A stretch of 64,000 nt of DNA from Marsupella aquatica (taxonomy: Eukaryota > Marchantiophyta): NCBI GenBank assembly GCA_973895155.1, contig OZ316892.1:15252001-15316000 (forward strand), given 5' to 3'. The first letter of the stretch is position 1; every line of letters begins with the position of its first letter. Both the position numbers and the translations under genes were made by a program. Positions 47,131-58,354 of this stretch are shown piece by piece. The notes beneath the pieces were generated by a model. That model ran no database searches and had not been told where the DNA came from. It was given only the letters and a program-made list of their open reading frames with translations.

Positions 47131-50094
47131 TGTTGGCATGGCTAAGGGTGAAGCTCAAGCTTGAGTATGACAACTCAAGCTAGGAGACAAGGTCGAGCCT
47201 TGCCTTGGTGGTGGGCTACTATTTATGGAGGTTAACCAGGTGGTTGAGTTCATAGAGGTGGCAAAAGCTAGTTGAACTGCAAGTTAGGCCTTGACAAGTG
47301 TTGGGGAGGCTTGGAGGGTGGTTGGAGCTCGAGTTCAGGTTGGATTGAGATTGGTCCATGGTTTTTCTGTTGTCTGGTCCTTTTTTGCTCAAGATTCACT
47401 TGGATTTAGTGCTTGGTTTATGGTGAAGAGGTGGTGGGCAGTTGTTGGGCTGCTAGTGAATTGCTGCCAAGTGCTTGGTTGGTGTGAAGTGGGATGGAGG
47501 AGGAAGTTGCAAGTTCTGATGCGGGAGGCAGGTCAAGGGCTTAAGGGAGAGCTTGAAGGGAATGAGGGCATCATTCTTCATTCTCACTTTCTCAGAGTTG
47601 AGAGTTTGGAGGTGGGGAAGAGAGATATTGTCATGATTGTGAGTAAAAGAGCCATAGCTCCTCTCTTCTAGGTGCCTAATGTTTGAAGGGCCTAGTTGAG
47701 AGTTGGGAGGTAGTTTCTTTGATGGAATAGGGACCTGGGGAAGTAGATGTGAAGGAATTGGGCTTATGTGTGCTTGGAGGTGTGTTGCCTAACCTTGAGT
47801 GCAGCTGCCTTGGTAATCTACCGGTGTGGATTTGTCTTGCCTTGGGGGTCTATGTAGCTTGGAAGGGGCACCTTTGTTGCAATCCTTACCCAATATCTAG
47901 AACATTGAAGGTAAGGTGGAAATTATTGGCTTCACTCTTGTGCGGAAGCGCTGACCAATTTTCCACTCAGTTTGGGAGAAGGAACATTGAAGGATGATAA
48001 GTAAGGAGTATGAAAGGGGAAGAGCTTTTCTCCATGGTTGAGGCTTTGCTTGCTTGAGAGTTGAAGTTCTTGAAGTTGTTATGATGGTGTAGGACAAGAG
48101 TAGATAGGCTATTTCGAAGCCTTGTTTTTGATAGACTTGTTGGAGGGGTTGAGATGCAATCTTATACATACTACTTGGTGTTACTTGCTAGGAGGGTCTT
48201 GAATTGATGGAGACCTACTTTTGACTTAGAAAAACCTATAGGTATTGATTATTGAGGAGAAGTTGTCCTCAATTTTGTAAATGGATGAGTTACTTTGCTT
48301 TGGCTATGGATGAGGTGGATAATTTTGTGATGCTTGGTTGATTAGAAGTCTTGTTGCTTAGAGTTGTCTTGTTGGTAACCGTCTACTATCTCAAGCAGCC
48401 ATACACCCAACGTGTTTCTCAAGACCTTTCCCACCTTTTTGTTTATCCTCGGGACACCATTGGAATGTACACATAAACCAGTGACTCCTGACTGATTCCT
48501 GGCTTAGGGACTTCTAAGCCATTGCCCCACCACTCAGCCATGCCACTCTAAGCAATCAGAGCTGTGATAGCCCTCATCCAACCCACTTCAATGCACCCGG
48601 TACACCTCTCAGTGGCGCTGCTAGTCTCATCATATACTCAGATTGCCTCACACACACACACACACACATCCATGAGAGAAATGAGGCTTGAGAGGAAAAC
48701 TCAATTAGATTCAAACATGTGCACAATAGTTCATTGAGAACACTTGATCCAAACACTAGGCCCAAAGGCTATCTCCTCTAGATAGCGACGTGCTTGCCCT
48801 GTAAGCTCAATCCTGAACCTGAGCCCGGCTCACTCCAGATTATGATGGAAGATTGGACTTGAACTAATCCCATACTTGCCTTGCAAACTCAATCCTGAAC
48901 TCAAGCTCCTTCACTGCACTTCATTCTTGGGGGCACGTACAGATCTCACACCTCCATTTCAGAATATCAAGTTACGCATGCACAGTTGACTCGACTTCAA
49001 AGCTGGTACCAAGCCTAACGACGATCTACCCCAGACTATAATGAGGCCTGGCCTCATGCTTGCCCTGCAAGCTCAGCTCTGGCCATAAATCCCTTAGTGC
49101 TCTCTACCAAACAAAAGTCGGGACTCCCCATGGATCACGTAGTCTTGCCAGACTAAACTGTAAATGCTCCTCCTATTGCCCCGCAATCAATATCTCAATG
49201 AACCCCCCTAATGTGCTCACCGCAAATCAAATTGAAATCCTCCCCACAGTTTACAATCACCAATACATCACCTATCACCAAGGCTCTGTATCGGGGGAAA
49301 AGAACCCAAGTGTGTTGCCCACTAGAAAGAGCCACAATCCAGCTTGCAAACTTGGCCAACTGTTATTGTGAAGCGTGGTTGATTACTCCCTGAGTCATAG
49401 CACAACCAAGCTCTCCCAAGCACATAGCTTCCGAGCCCAGCCTTCCTTGCACAAAGCTCCTCCCTACTGCTCAATCTACGTGAGATCACACAGTTGAAGT
49501 CCCCCCCCTTGCCTCTACCGGGGGATGCTCTATATACTCTCACATTGAGCCCAAATGGGTAGATGCTACACTGTTGGAGCCCCATCCCAGCCCTAATAGA
49601 GCCGCCACCATCTCTAACTACTGAACCGTAACTTGTAGCTTTATTTCTATCTCGAATTGGCTATGTACTTCAGATTTGACAGTCTCACTAGTAGCAGTAG
49701 GTGGCATGGTCTTCACTGCTTCTGCATGGGAAGCAACAATTGGAGTGTCCTCATAGAGTGTAGCTGCCAATCTGAACACTTCTGTAGGACCAATTCCCAA
49801 GTTCAGCATGTTTGTCGCTGAAAATAATGGGGTGCATACTATGGCAGTAGCCGCCCCCAGCAAGGTACCTATCATCCCTACTGCATCACTACCTGATTCT
49901 GTCAACTTACCCTGACTAGGGTTTGTCTAAACCGGGTTCATAGAGGCAGTGTGCACTGTCTCTGACAATGTGAAAGATTGGGGAAGCTTTGTCTGCCAGC
50001 GTGCATTCCCCCTCTGTGGATCTAGCTCCACTATTGCTCCTCGGGGCTCAAGAGCTTTGGCTGCCCCACGTGTCAAAGGTGCTGATGCATCAAT
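47131..50094. other. intergenic, low-complexity and repeat-like
   Basis: A 126-codon plus-strand frame (47291-47671) is Gly/Val/Trp-rich and unrecognised, and is not called. A dinucleotide (CA)n run is at 48650-48670. Between 48790 and 49090 the phrase cttgccctgcaagctcaatcctgaac occurs three times in diverged form, a loose tandem repeat. A frame at 49618-49905 (minus) has no recognised domain. Confidence 0.4.
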
Positions 50095-50682
50095 ATGTGC
50101 AGTGCCACACATGAATCCTATGGTGGTAAGATCTCCATCAGCTCCATAAGATGTGGAAGGACCATGGGATATGGAAGGTCCATAGGATGTAGATGCCCCA
50201 CATTAGCAGTTGTTTTCACCCTTTTTGAGCACATTGAGCTCAATATGGTGAATGAGAAGGTGGTGACTTCCGGATTTGCCAAGGAAGCACCAAAGGCTGC
50301 ATCTACATCCACACCACAGCCTACTGCATGAGAGTCTACCAGCCAAAGACCTGTGCCCTTTTGTGCTGGATAGCAGTCAGGATGTTGGACCTGTGGTGGG
50401 GATCATGCACAGAGATATTGCCCAGATCATAGAGGATCAGGGGGACCATCAACGCCTGATCAGCAACAGTGTGATCATTGTGGAGCTCTCGGACACACCA
50501 AGGATAGGTGTTTCTCACTCCATCCTGAGTTACAAAGAGGAGGATCCCGTATACATGATCAGGGAAGAGGAGGAGGAGGTAGAGGTGGTGGACGTGGTCG
50601 TGGCAGGCCACATGTAGGGAGACAGGGAGGTGACGTTGCCCCTGCTATAACCATAGATCCAAAGGATGCTAAGATTGCTTAA
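50095..50682 (+). pseudogene. retroelement gag fragment with two zinc knuckles and an RGG-type tail
   Basis: Reading on from an open frame at 50095 through two stops (50329-50331 and about 50371), the sequence gives CWTCGGDHAQRYC at 50383. After a short spacer it gives CDHCGALGHTKDRC followed by FSLHPELQ. These are a CX2CX3HX4C and a CX2CX4HX4C knuckle in tandem. A Gly/Arg-rich tail (GRGGGGRGGGRGRGRP) follows, then a TAA at 50680-50682. This is typical of a nucleocapsid region of a plant LTR retroelement. The longest open frame here (50276-50617) is in another frame and is a shadow. Confidence 0.65.
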
Positions 50683-51174
50683 TTGGAGCAACAGCTAGGT
50701 GCCATGGCTAGTTCCCAGGTGAGACCTACTTCTGGTGATGGGGCTCACTTGCACCCGACCTCCTGATCTTCACACTTAAAAAGGTGTATATCAGTCTTGT
50801 AGAACTCATGGCTAGCTAGAATTAGGGGACCTTACTCCCAACTAGGGGGGCGATTGTGGGTTTTGGACATGTGTGGACATGAGTTCCACTTGTATTCCAT
50901 TCTCTTGTGTTTGTGATGTGGCAGTGTGACTATGTTTGGATGTATGTGATAAGCGATGTATGTTGTGTAGCAATGTGTATGCGCATGACAAATTCTTAGA
51001 TGCCCACCTAGGGAGATATTTCCTACTGTTGAGGAATTGATACGTACACAGACCTCTATCTCCACAGAATACTTATAAATGGGAGAATTTTGCATATAGT
51101 CCTGATTCAAACTATGAGCCTACTGAAGGACCTCTACTCCATCACTACCGTCCTGAACAAAGATTTTCTAGGGA

Positions 51175-52170
51175 TAGCTCCCTTTTCTGAAGATTTTGAT
51201 CCCCCTTCAGATGGTGAATCATTTCCACCTTATGACATACCTATATCTAGTTCACCAAATCAGGGATTTGAGGGAGTTGATGCTGCATGCACTTAGGTCT
51301 AACCCTAATATGGTAGTAGTTGTCACCTCTTCTACTCAAATACCCAGGAATGCCCTTATACAATGAATGGAACCTAGGAAACCCAAAGAGCAAGTCCAAA
51401 GATATGTAACTATTTGCAAGATCATCCAAGCAAATATGCCACCTATTAATGAGTTATGGAGATTCTACCACCTGAAGAAAACAGAGGCCAATTATATTTT
51501 TGATCTCAAGACCATGAGTGCTTCCTGATTGGAGTTGTCTCAATTTGATGAACATTAGACAGACTCATTCTACTTCAGACCTATTCTTGCCATTATGTTC
51601 CTACAAGGAGATTTAGAAGTGGAAGATCCTGATTTGATCTTGGCATACCTCGGCAACATTGCAGCTTACTCTCTAGACTTCATCATCATGTTTCTCAAAG
51701 AGAGCAAGAAGTCCACCACTACTGATTGTGACTTCATCCCTATAGCTCCCCTTACTATGACGAGCACTTTGGCACAGGAACAGAGGATCTGGAATAACAT
51801 CACCACTCAACAACTTGCTCAGTTCAACCGGTACTTATAAGATGTACAGTGGAGGCTACATCCCTTTTATTCCAGGATGTTAGATATTGAGACCTTTTTA
51901 TCTCACTATCCATTAGTCTATGCTGACACTTGTAATCATTTGGATGTACTTGGAGCGCTCAGAGAAGCTTTTCAAATTGATAGATGCTATCTAGTGAGAA
52001 GAATGCCTCTCATGTATCATGAGAGACAAATTCAGTGTCTTCCTTACTCTTCACGTTACCCACATCAGGTAGAAATCATGGAAGCAACCCTCACTCGACT
52101 GTTGGAAACGTGGAGATACTCAAACCAGAGGACATTCGACAACAAAACACCTGAGGCGGATCATTTCTAA
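51175..52170 (+). pseudogene. unrecognised protein of about 330 codons with four in-frame stops
   Basis: One reading frame stays collinear from about 51175 to the final TAA at 52168-52170, broken only by TGA, TGA, TAG and TAA codons (the last at 51838-51840). Segments visible are LVHQIRDLRELMLHALRS, EPRKPKEQVQRYVTICKII, LWRFYHLKKTEANYIFDLK, EDPDLILAYLGNIAAYSLDF and LDIETFLSHYPLVYADTCNH. I do not recognise the family. It lies just downstream of a gag-like fragment in the same orientation, so it may be part of the same element. Confidence 0.45.
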
Positions 52171-52812
52171 GTGTTGAATTACAATTTTAGTTTTAGTACA
52201 TCTTTCCAATTTTATTTAGCATTTTCCATGACTCTAAAAAGTCTAAAACATGTTTAGTAGTTAGACTTTACATAGGAAAACCTACCCCCAAAGTTTTGGC
52301 ATTAGTAGATTTTTATGTAGAAAGTTAAAAATAGTTAAAGTAGTTCAATTTTACTATCCCGCAAGTAAGAGTTTACGCGATTACATCTTTAAACACCTAT
52401 TTAGTTAATAGTGTTACTTTTTCTTTCCAGAAATTCCCAAATGTATAATTATTAAATTAATAATAATAAACAATTAATAATAATATTATTATATTAAAAA
52501 AGAATACATGACAATAGCAATAAAGTGTCTAAAGTTACCAACAAACACTACCATTTCATCATTTTATTGGTAAACCCCAACTCTATAACAAAGGATGGAA
52601 ATCATGTACTCTTAAGTATGAAAGATACTCATCCAAACACTAACAATTTTCTTTGAAACACAATCACAATAAAATGCATGTATAAACACATTTTTATTTA
52701 TCCAAAAACCAGTAGAGACAATAAACTAAGTAAAAATAGGATACTAAAATGCTACTTATATTGTTTACATATATAAAACTCTATATCTATGCCCCACCAG
52801 AGTATCTAATTT
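52171..52812. other. 3' flank of the minus-strand multidomain locus
   Basis: Very AT-rich, with a run of aataataat-type sequence at 52450-52500. No gene is seen. It may carry the 3' untranslated region of the locus transcribed from the right. Confidence 0.35.
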
Positions 52813-53520
52813 TTATATTCCACCAAACTTGAATTCATATTCATTAAACCTTCTCAAATGTTCTATGTCACCCTTCTCTTTAATCCATCTACATTTCCAT
52901 GAGTCCCTATTTTTTTGCCAATCTAGAGTCATTGATTGTTGCGACCAATCCGGATAGTTCATCTCTATATAGTCACATGAGGAACAATTTGATTTGAAAA
53001 GTTTTGAAAGAAAAGGAATGAGTATATCCTTCAAAAACGAGTCTTCTTCATTACCCATATAGGTAGGTGGGTATAAAGATGAGAAAAAGGGATTACATGA
53101 GGTCTTAAGGAGTGAATCATCCAAAAGAGTCACATTTCCCCTTATCTTGTGTGGCATTTGAATGAATACATCTGTGATGATTTTGGCATAAAGATCATTG
53201 GCGTTTTGATCCCGGCCAATCAGTTGTAATTTTTCTTTGCCAAAGGAGAATTTGAGAGAAAATCTTTCTTCCTTGTTGAGCACGAGACTCAAGTGCTGAC
53301 CAAGGTCCCGTACTGGCATACACGACCAAACTCCTACATCAAAATATTTGAAACAGAAATTCAAAAACTCATGCAAATATGGCCTGAGTACTATTGTTTT
53401 ATTTTCCATGTTCAAACCCCTTGAGTTGTTGATAGTACAAGACGAAGATTGTGAATGGTAAAGAAGAAATCCATCCATGTCAATAACAAACAATCTTTTC
53501 GCCTTGGATAAATGCACCAC
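52813..53520 (-). CDS. HAD-type FCP1/NIF-like phosphatase domain, terminal exon
   Basis: The exon follows an acceptor at 53521-53522 and ends at a stop at 52813-52815 (236 codons). It shows KRLFVIDMDGFLLYH, VLRPYLHEFLNFCFKYFDVG then VWSC, and LLDDSLLKTSCNPFFSSLYP. These match the FCP1/NIF (CTD-phosphatase) domain: nucleophile motif, the RPxLxEFL block, and the LLDDS motif. The nucleophile motif keeps both Asp residues (DMDGF) but has Phe in place of the usual Thr/Val, so activity is uncertain. It joins in phase 0 to the Ulp1 exon at 53711, giving a protease-HAD fusion. The alternative is a separate gene using an upstream start. Confidence 0.75.
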   Translation of the reverse strand: MVHLSKAKRLFVIDMDGFLLYHSQSSSCTINNSRGLNMENKTIVLRPYLHEFLNFCFKYFDVGVWSCMPVRDLGQHLSLVLNKEERFSLKFSFGKEKLQLIGRDQNANDLYAKIITDVFIQMPHKIRGNVTLLDDSLLKTSCNPFFSSLYPPTYMGNEEDSFLKDILIPFLSKLFKSNCSSCDYIEMNYPDWSQQSMTLDWQKNRDSWKCRWIKEKGDIEHLRRFNEYEFKFGGI

Positions 53521-53710
53521 CTGTTGATTGCAATAAAAAATCAATTAACACTAATATGATGAAAAACATAAACTCAATTAGCCAAAATATATAACAAGAA
53601 AACAATTTAGAAGAATTGTATTCAAACAGAATTTATATAAATTGATATACTTTGTTTTCAAATGTATAATGACTCAAATGTTTTCCCATCAGCTAATTCC
53701 ACTTCTATAC

Positions 53711-54424
53711 TAAAAGAATATAAATACTAAATCTTTTTCTCCAACAATTGACAAACCACTTTTCTTCTATTTTAGGGTCTGTCACTCCAATGAACCTATA
53801 TGGTTTTCCTAAACTCTCACAATCTGCAAACATTATCAAAAACATCCCACAATTGTGAGAATCAGTTTGCTTGGGGATATTCTTGGGAGACAAATGCCTC
53901 CAACTGTAACTATTGATTGGCGCCAATTTTTGGGCACTAGCCTCATCCGCAATGTACCGTGCTAAGTTTAAGAGCACTTCAGGTTGTTCATTGTGGTAAG
54001 AGTCAAGATAGGTTAAAGTTCCATTCTTGAAGTCAATTACCCCTAGAGTCCAATGCACCCCGAGATGAATAGGAACAAGTATTTTGTCACAGTCAAAAAT
54101 ACTGTATCCTAAATTTGCGGACCACCGAGCCATTTTAGAGTTGTAGGAATAACCTTCTTCAGCAAGTTTAGTGTAGAACCAGGTATTGAAGAAATGACAT
54201 CTTAATGATTTGCAAGACATAATTATTTCTCTGTCTTTCAACAAAATCATGTATGCGTTAATAACATCCGACTTCAACCATTCTCTTGGGCAAAGACATC
54301 TCATTACTTTTCGAGTAATATTGAAATCTTTGATTGTTGTCGTAACCTCGTTCTGATCCAATCTTGGGCTGAGGCAATTGTCTACAACAACCTCGCTACT
54401 TTTATCAACTCGAATAAGTATTAT
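53711..54424 (-). CDS. Ulp1/SENP-type (C48) cysteine protease exon
   Basis: 238 codons between an acceptor at 54425-54426 and a donor at 53709-53710. Catalytic residues are visible in order: His (in GVHWTLGVID), Asp (YLDSYH), Gln (PKQTDSHN) and Cys (HNCGMF). In the 241-residue open frame these are H126, D143, Q188 and C194. The typical lead-in WLKSDVINAYM is also present. This is the fold that cleaves SUMO or Nedd8-like conjugates, and it is often carried by plant transposons. Reading past the donor gives a stop at 53705, which would end the protein if the intron is not spliced. The upstream neighbour is the Lys/Glu-rich exon, joined in phase 0. Confidence 0.9.
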
Positions 54425-54532
54425 CTGCAAGCATCCAATTTCTTCTCATCAATTGATTCTCTATCAAAAAATCTTATGTTGTACATGTATTTAAACATTG
54501 TAGAAACAAATTTTAAATTTCATTGGTCATAC

Positions 54533-56367
54533 CTTGGGAATTTGGGATCCAGATGTTTCGGATGCAGAATTTATCTCCCTCAGGTCAGAATGTGAAAGCC
54601 TCGCTTTTCCTCTTTGAGTTGTTGACTCTTCTTGCTGATCCAATTCACTTGGCTGAAGGGCATTGGATGATCAATTAACGGGCGTGTGTGTATATCTGTT
54701 GGCGAAATACTCTTTTGTCTATTATTTGACGGAACACTGTTTCGTGCATTTTTTGGAGGACCATTTGGAGATACGAAGGTCAAACTCGCTCCGGAGAACA
54801 CCACATCTTTCACATCTTGTAACTTGGAGTCAAATGAAAGTTGTTTCTTTGCCGACTCTGACTCTACACCAAGAGATAATTTTCCTTTTCTCAACTTTCG
54901 TCCACCAAATGGGGGCCGCAGCTCCCGCAAGGTGTTAGCACACTGCTCGTCTGTAGCCGAATCAATTTGGGGATTCTCATCCATAGTATCAATCAGTTGT
55001 ATGTCTTTCTTCTCTTTTAGTGGCTCCTTGCCCTTCCGGTGGATATTTTTCTTCTTCCTACTCTCGCCTTTCTCTTTCCTATCACTCTCCTCCTTGTTTC
55101 TATCATTCTCCTCCCTCTCTTTCCTCCATTCTTTTTCCTTTTTGTCATTTTCCTCCTTCTCTTTTCTATCTTGCTTCTCCTTCTCTTTTCGATTGTTCTC
55201 CTTGTTCTCTTTCCAATCCAACTCCTCTGTCTCTTTCCGATTGTTCTCCTCCTTCTCTTTTCTATCTTGCTCTTGCTTCTATTTCTGATCTTGCTCCTCC
55301 TTCTCTTTCAGATCTTTCTCTGCCTTCTCTTTTCTACCCTGCTCCTCTTTTTGTTCTATAACGTTCTCTTTCCGATCGTTCTCCGCCTTCTCTTTTCTGT
55401 CCTGCTCTTTCCTCTGTTCTCTATCGTGCTCCTTCTTCTGTTCTCTATCATGCTTCTCTTTTCTATCCTGCTCTTGCTTCTCTTTCCGATTTTGCTCCTG
55501 CTGCTCTTTCCAATCTTGCTCCTGCTTCTCTTCCCGATCTTTATCTGCCTTTTCTTTTCTATCCTGCTCCTCTTTTTGTGTTCTATCCTCCTCCTTCTTC
55601 TGTTCTCTATTGCGCTCCTCCTTCTCTTTTAGATCGTTCTGCTCCTTCTCTTTTCTTTCCTGCTCCTCTTTTTGTTCTCTATCCTTCTCTTTCCGATCTT
55701 TCTCTTCCTTCTCTTTTTGATTGCTATCCTTTCTATCCCGCTCCTCTTGTTGTTTCTTAGCTATTCTTTCCTTCCTATCTTTCTCTTTGTTCTCTTCTTC
55801 CTCCTTCAATTCTTTCTCTTTCCTTGCTTTGTTCTCCTCATTCTCCTTTTGATCATGCTCCTCTTTGTCTATTTTCTCTTTCTTATCCAGCTCATCCATG
55901 TTCTCTTTCCCTTCTGTATCCTTCTCCTCCCTCTCCCTTGCTTCTTGCTTGAGCTCTACTTGTGGCTTCTCTTCCGCCTTCTCAACTTCTTCCTCCCACT
56001 TTCCTTTTTTCTTGGCATTCCTTTTCTTTGGTCCCTCATAGTCATCGCTATCATCCTCTCCAAGTTGTCCGCCGGATCCGGATGCCTCCCATTTGTGGTC
56101 AGAATGCGGTTGATCATTTTCACTAGTAGGTGGACTCAACACCTCTTTGTACTCAATGTGGAGTTTATCTTCTAAAAACTTGGAACGTCGTTCTTTCATT
56201 GGGGAGTCATCACCACTCTCACCACCATTCAATTTGTCTGTCACTTGTGTATTTTTCCCGGAATGACTACTAAAATCTTTCCCTCCATTCATACAATGTA
56301 AATATGATGTCTCAGGATGTTCATCCATGATCTCAGTAGGATCACCACCTAGTGCAACCATTTGCAA
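54533..56367 (-). pseudogene. Lys/Glu-rich charged repeat protein segment (single-helix type)
   Basis: About 600 codons. The N-terminal 140 are Asp/Glu/Ser-rich and contain a basic patch (GPKKRNAKKKGKW) that could be a nuclear signal. The middle has dozens of repeats of the form DRKEKEEQ, DRKEKAEK or EQKKEHDREQ, a pattern that forms a stable single alpha-helix or coiled coil. The C-terminal 120 codons are less repetitive (RELRPPFGGRKLRKGKLSL). An in-frame TAG at 55279-55281 splits it. Near 54650 a one-base frame change is needed to reach the phase-0 donor at 54531-54532, so the locus is damaged here or has an unseen small intron. The join to the exon on its right is not resolved. Confidence 0.7.
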
Positions 56368-56696
56368 AACTTTAATATAAAAGTTAATGCACTTTAGACA
56401 TATTTCAAGAAATTATACAAGACATGGAGAAACGTTCTATACTTAGGGATAGACGTCAACAAGCATTTAAACTAATTTACAAATTAAGTGAAAAATAATA
56501 CTTCATAATAACAATTGGAAGACAAGTACAAATTGATGAGTTGGAGAAGTGTTGGGGATCCTCTGCAGAAACCTTACACCCTATACTAAATCCTCTTTTG
56601 CTCTACCTCTTAAAGGTCCTATTGGGATACTGGAAGGAAGCTCATAAGGGAAAGAGTCTCCCATAGGGTCACTTGGCTCTTGAAGGCCATAATTAC

Positions 56697-56947
56697 TCGT
56701 TAATTACCCGAGAGATTTCAATATCCTCCAATCTGTAGTTCTCTTTTAGGGTGTCTAACATATCATCTCGAACTTCAAAGATAGTTTTCTTCTTCATTAT
56801 TTTCCGTTGCAGAAGCTTCTCAAAAGTCTTTCTATCAGGGCATTGTTCGGGTACTTCATCAAACTTTGGAAATAATGTGTTGAGGTAATTTCTGGTGGCT
56901 TCATGATTTTCTTCGGCGCAGTAGCATCTCACATTGATGTCGCATTC
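56697..56947 (-). CDS. short exon of the multidomain locus, function unknown
   Basis: It encodes ECDINVRCYCAEENHEATRN, LFPKFDEVPEQCP, FEKLLQRKIMKKK and LEDIEISRVI. The start is fixed by the acceptor at 56948-56949, in phase 0 with the exon at 57702. Two donors are possible (after 56697 or about 56706), and neither gives a perfect phase match with the first ATG-side of the Lys/Glu-rich exon. An alternative is another exon at 56590-56690, where YGLQEPSDPMGDSFPYELP can be read. No domain is recognised. Confidence 0.5.
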
Positions 56948-57701
56948 CTGCAAATCAAGAAAATGAATAAGAATGATTCTATTAATTTTATAGAATAGGG
57001 GTTCATGTTTAACTGTTGAAAGTGGAGATCAGATCTTACCATCAGGCATTGAATCTCCTAGTGCCTCTCGGAGCAATGAAATTTTGTTTTCATCAAGATG
57101 AAAGAATTTATAGATATAGAATTTATGTAGGATCTGCTTATATGATGCTTTGTTTGATGTGGATGTCATTCATGCTATGTTCATTTCTTGTATTCAATGT
57201 GTTATATTTCTAAAGTTAGAACATCAGGTTTCTATGTATTGTAATGTGGAGTGCTCTCTCTCCTTATGAACTGTCCCTCTGTGTTCATTAGTCATGGTTA
57301 CAACTTGCATGTGAACCTTATTAGTTATAAACATGAGTATATAGAGTCTCAAATGGTTCTGTTGTGTGACCCGGGCTAGGGTCTCCATTGGTCTCTCCTG
57401 TGACACTAAATGGTCACACGCTAGTCGTTGTTGAATGCGAGCAAGTCATGTATATGACTTACCATGTGACTCGTTAAAGTCATATTGCAGTCACGTAGAA
57501 ACAAGGCTAGACTCCACAATAAAGTCACAGATCAGTCACAAATGGGTTTCAAGCAAGTTGCAAAGCCCAGTATCAATAGTGACTTCCATTTTTTGGTCTC
57601 AACTTTTGCAACTCCAAGGGTCACAGCGTGGGTCAAGTCACGTTGAGTCACAATGAAGTCACATGAGCCAAAATGAGTCACATATTGCAATCTCAGTTCA
57701 C
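56948..57701 (-). other. intron of the multidomain locus with a GTCAC/GTGAC cluster
   Basis: GTCAC or its inverse occurs about thirteen times between 57360 and 57690, far above chance for such an AT-rich stretch. The left half (57000-57350) has no such motif. It may be a small transposon inserted in the intron; its ends are not defined. Confidence 0.4.
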
Positions 57702-58256
57702 CTCGGATTCTTCTAGTGCAAACTTCTTCTTGAGCTGCGCCTTGGTCATTTTCTTGAAATCATTCATCCGGGTCCTATCAGTAAACATTTTCAAGCAGAT
57801 TGCCTGGAAAACTCTCTGGTATTTCTTTCCGGTGCAATACTCTTCAAGTGATCTCCACTGCTTTGCTTCCTCTGGATCGAAAGATTTGTCATTTCTCTTC
57901 TCGGGGTAGAGTGAGACCTTCCTTCCCTCGATTAGGTATTTAGCAAGCTTTGACAAGTCCCTATCTTCAAGCCCCTGAAGTGACATTAAAAACCTCCGCT
58001 TCAGATGCCACATTGTGCGCTCTTGGTAGGGCTTCGCAACTGATTGAAGTATTCTGTTATATTGTATGAGAAGCCCATCCTCAGACAATTTATGAACTCT
58101 CATCCACTTCTAAAATGTTTCATCCATCATTTCAAAAATGAACGGTGACATTTTGACAAACCAAATTTGGCCATTGTCAATCACAGCATTTGGATATGCT
58201 ATCTCAGTTGCTTTGCAGAATGGCTGCCAAAATTTCCAACATAATAGTTCAGACTC
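57702..58256 (-). pseudogene. exon of the multidomain locus, unknown domain
   Basis: 185 codons, phase 0 at both ends (acceptor at 58257-58258, donor at 57700-57701). One in-frame TAG lies at 58110-58112, otherwise open. Segments are LLCWKFWQPFCKATEIAYP, IWFVKMSPFIFEMMDE, HLKRRFLMSLQGLEDRDLSK and FKKMTKAQLKKKFALEESE. No family is recognised. Its phase match to both neighbours supports one gene. Confidence 0.55.
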
Positions 58257-58354
58257 CTCATAATAGAATTGGAATGAACGAAACACTATTTCGTAAATCA
58301 GTCAACAAATATAAAACTTCCATTCAGTAGAGATGTGAAGAATGATGGAATTAC

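Noticed and set aside
54686-56175. Long plus-strand frames rich in Leu/Phe/Ser across 54686-56175 that look like membrane proteins
   Set aside because: They are the antisense of the Lys/Glu-rich repeat (gaa/aag read as ttc/ctt) and have no other support.
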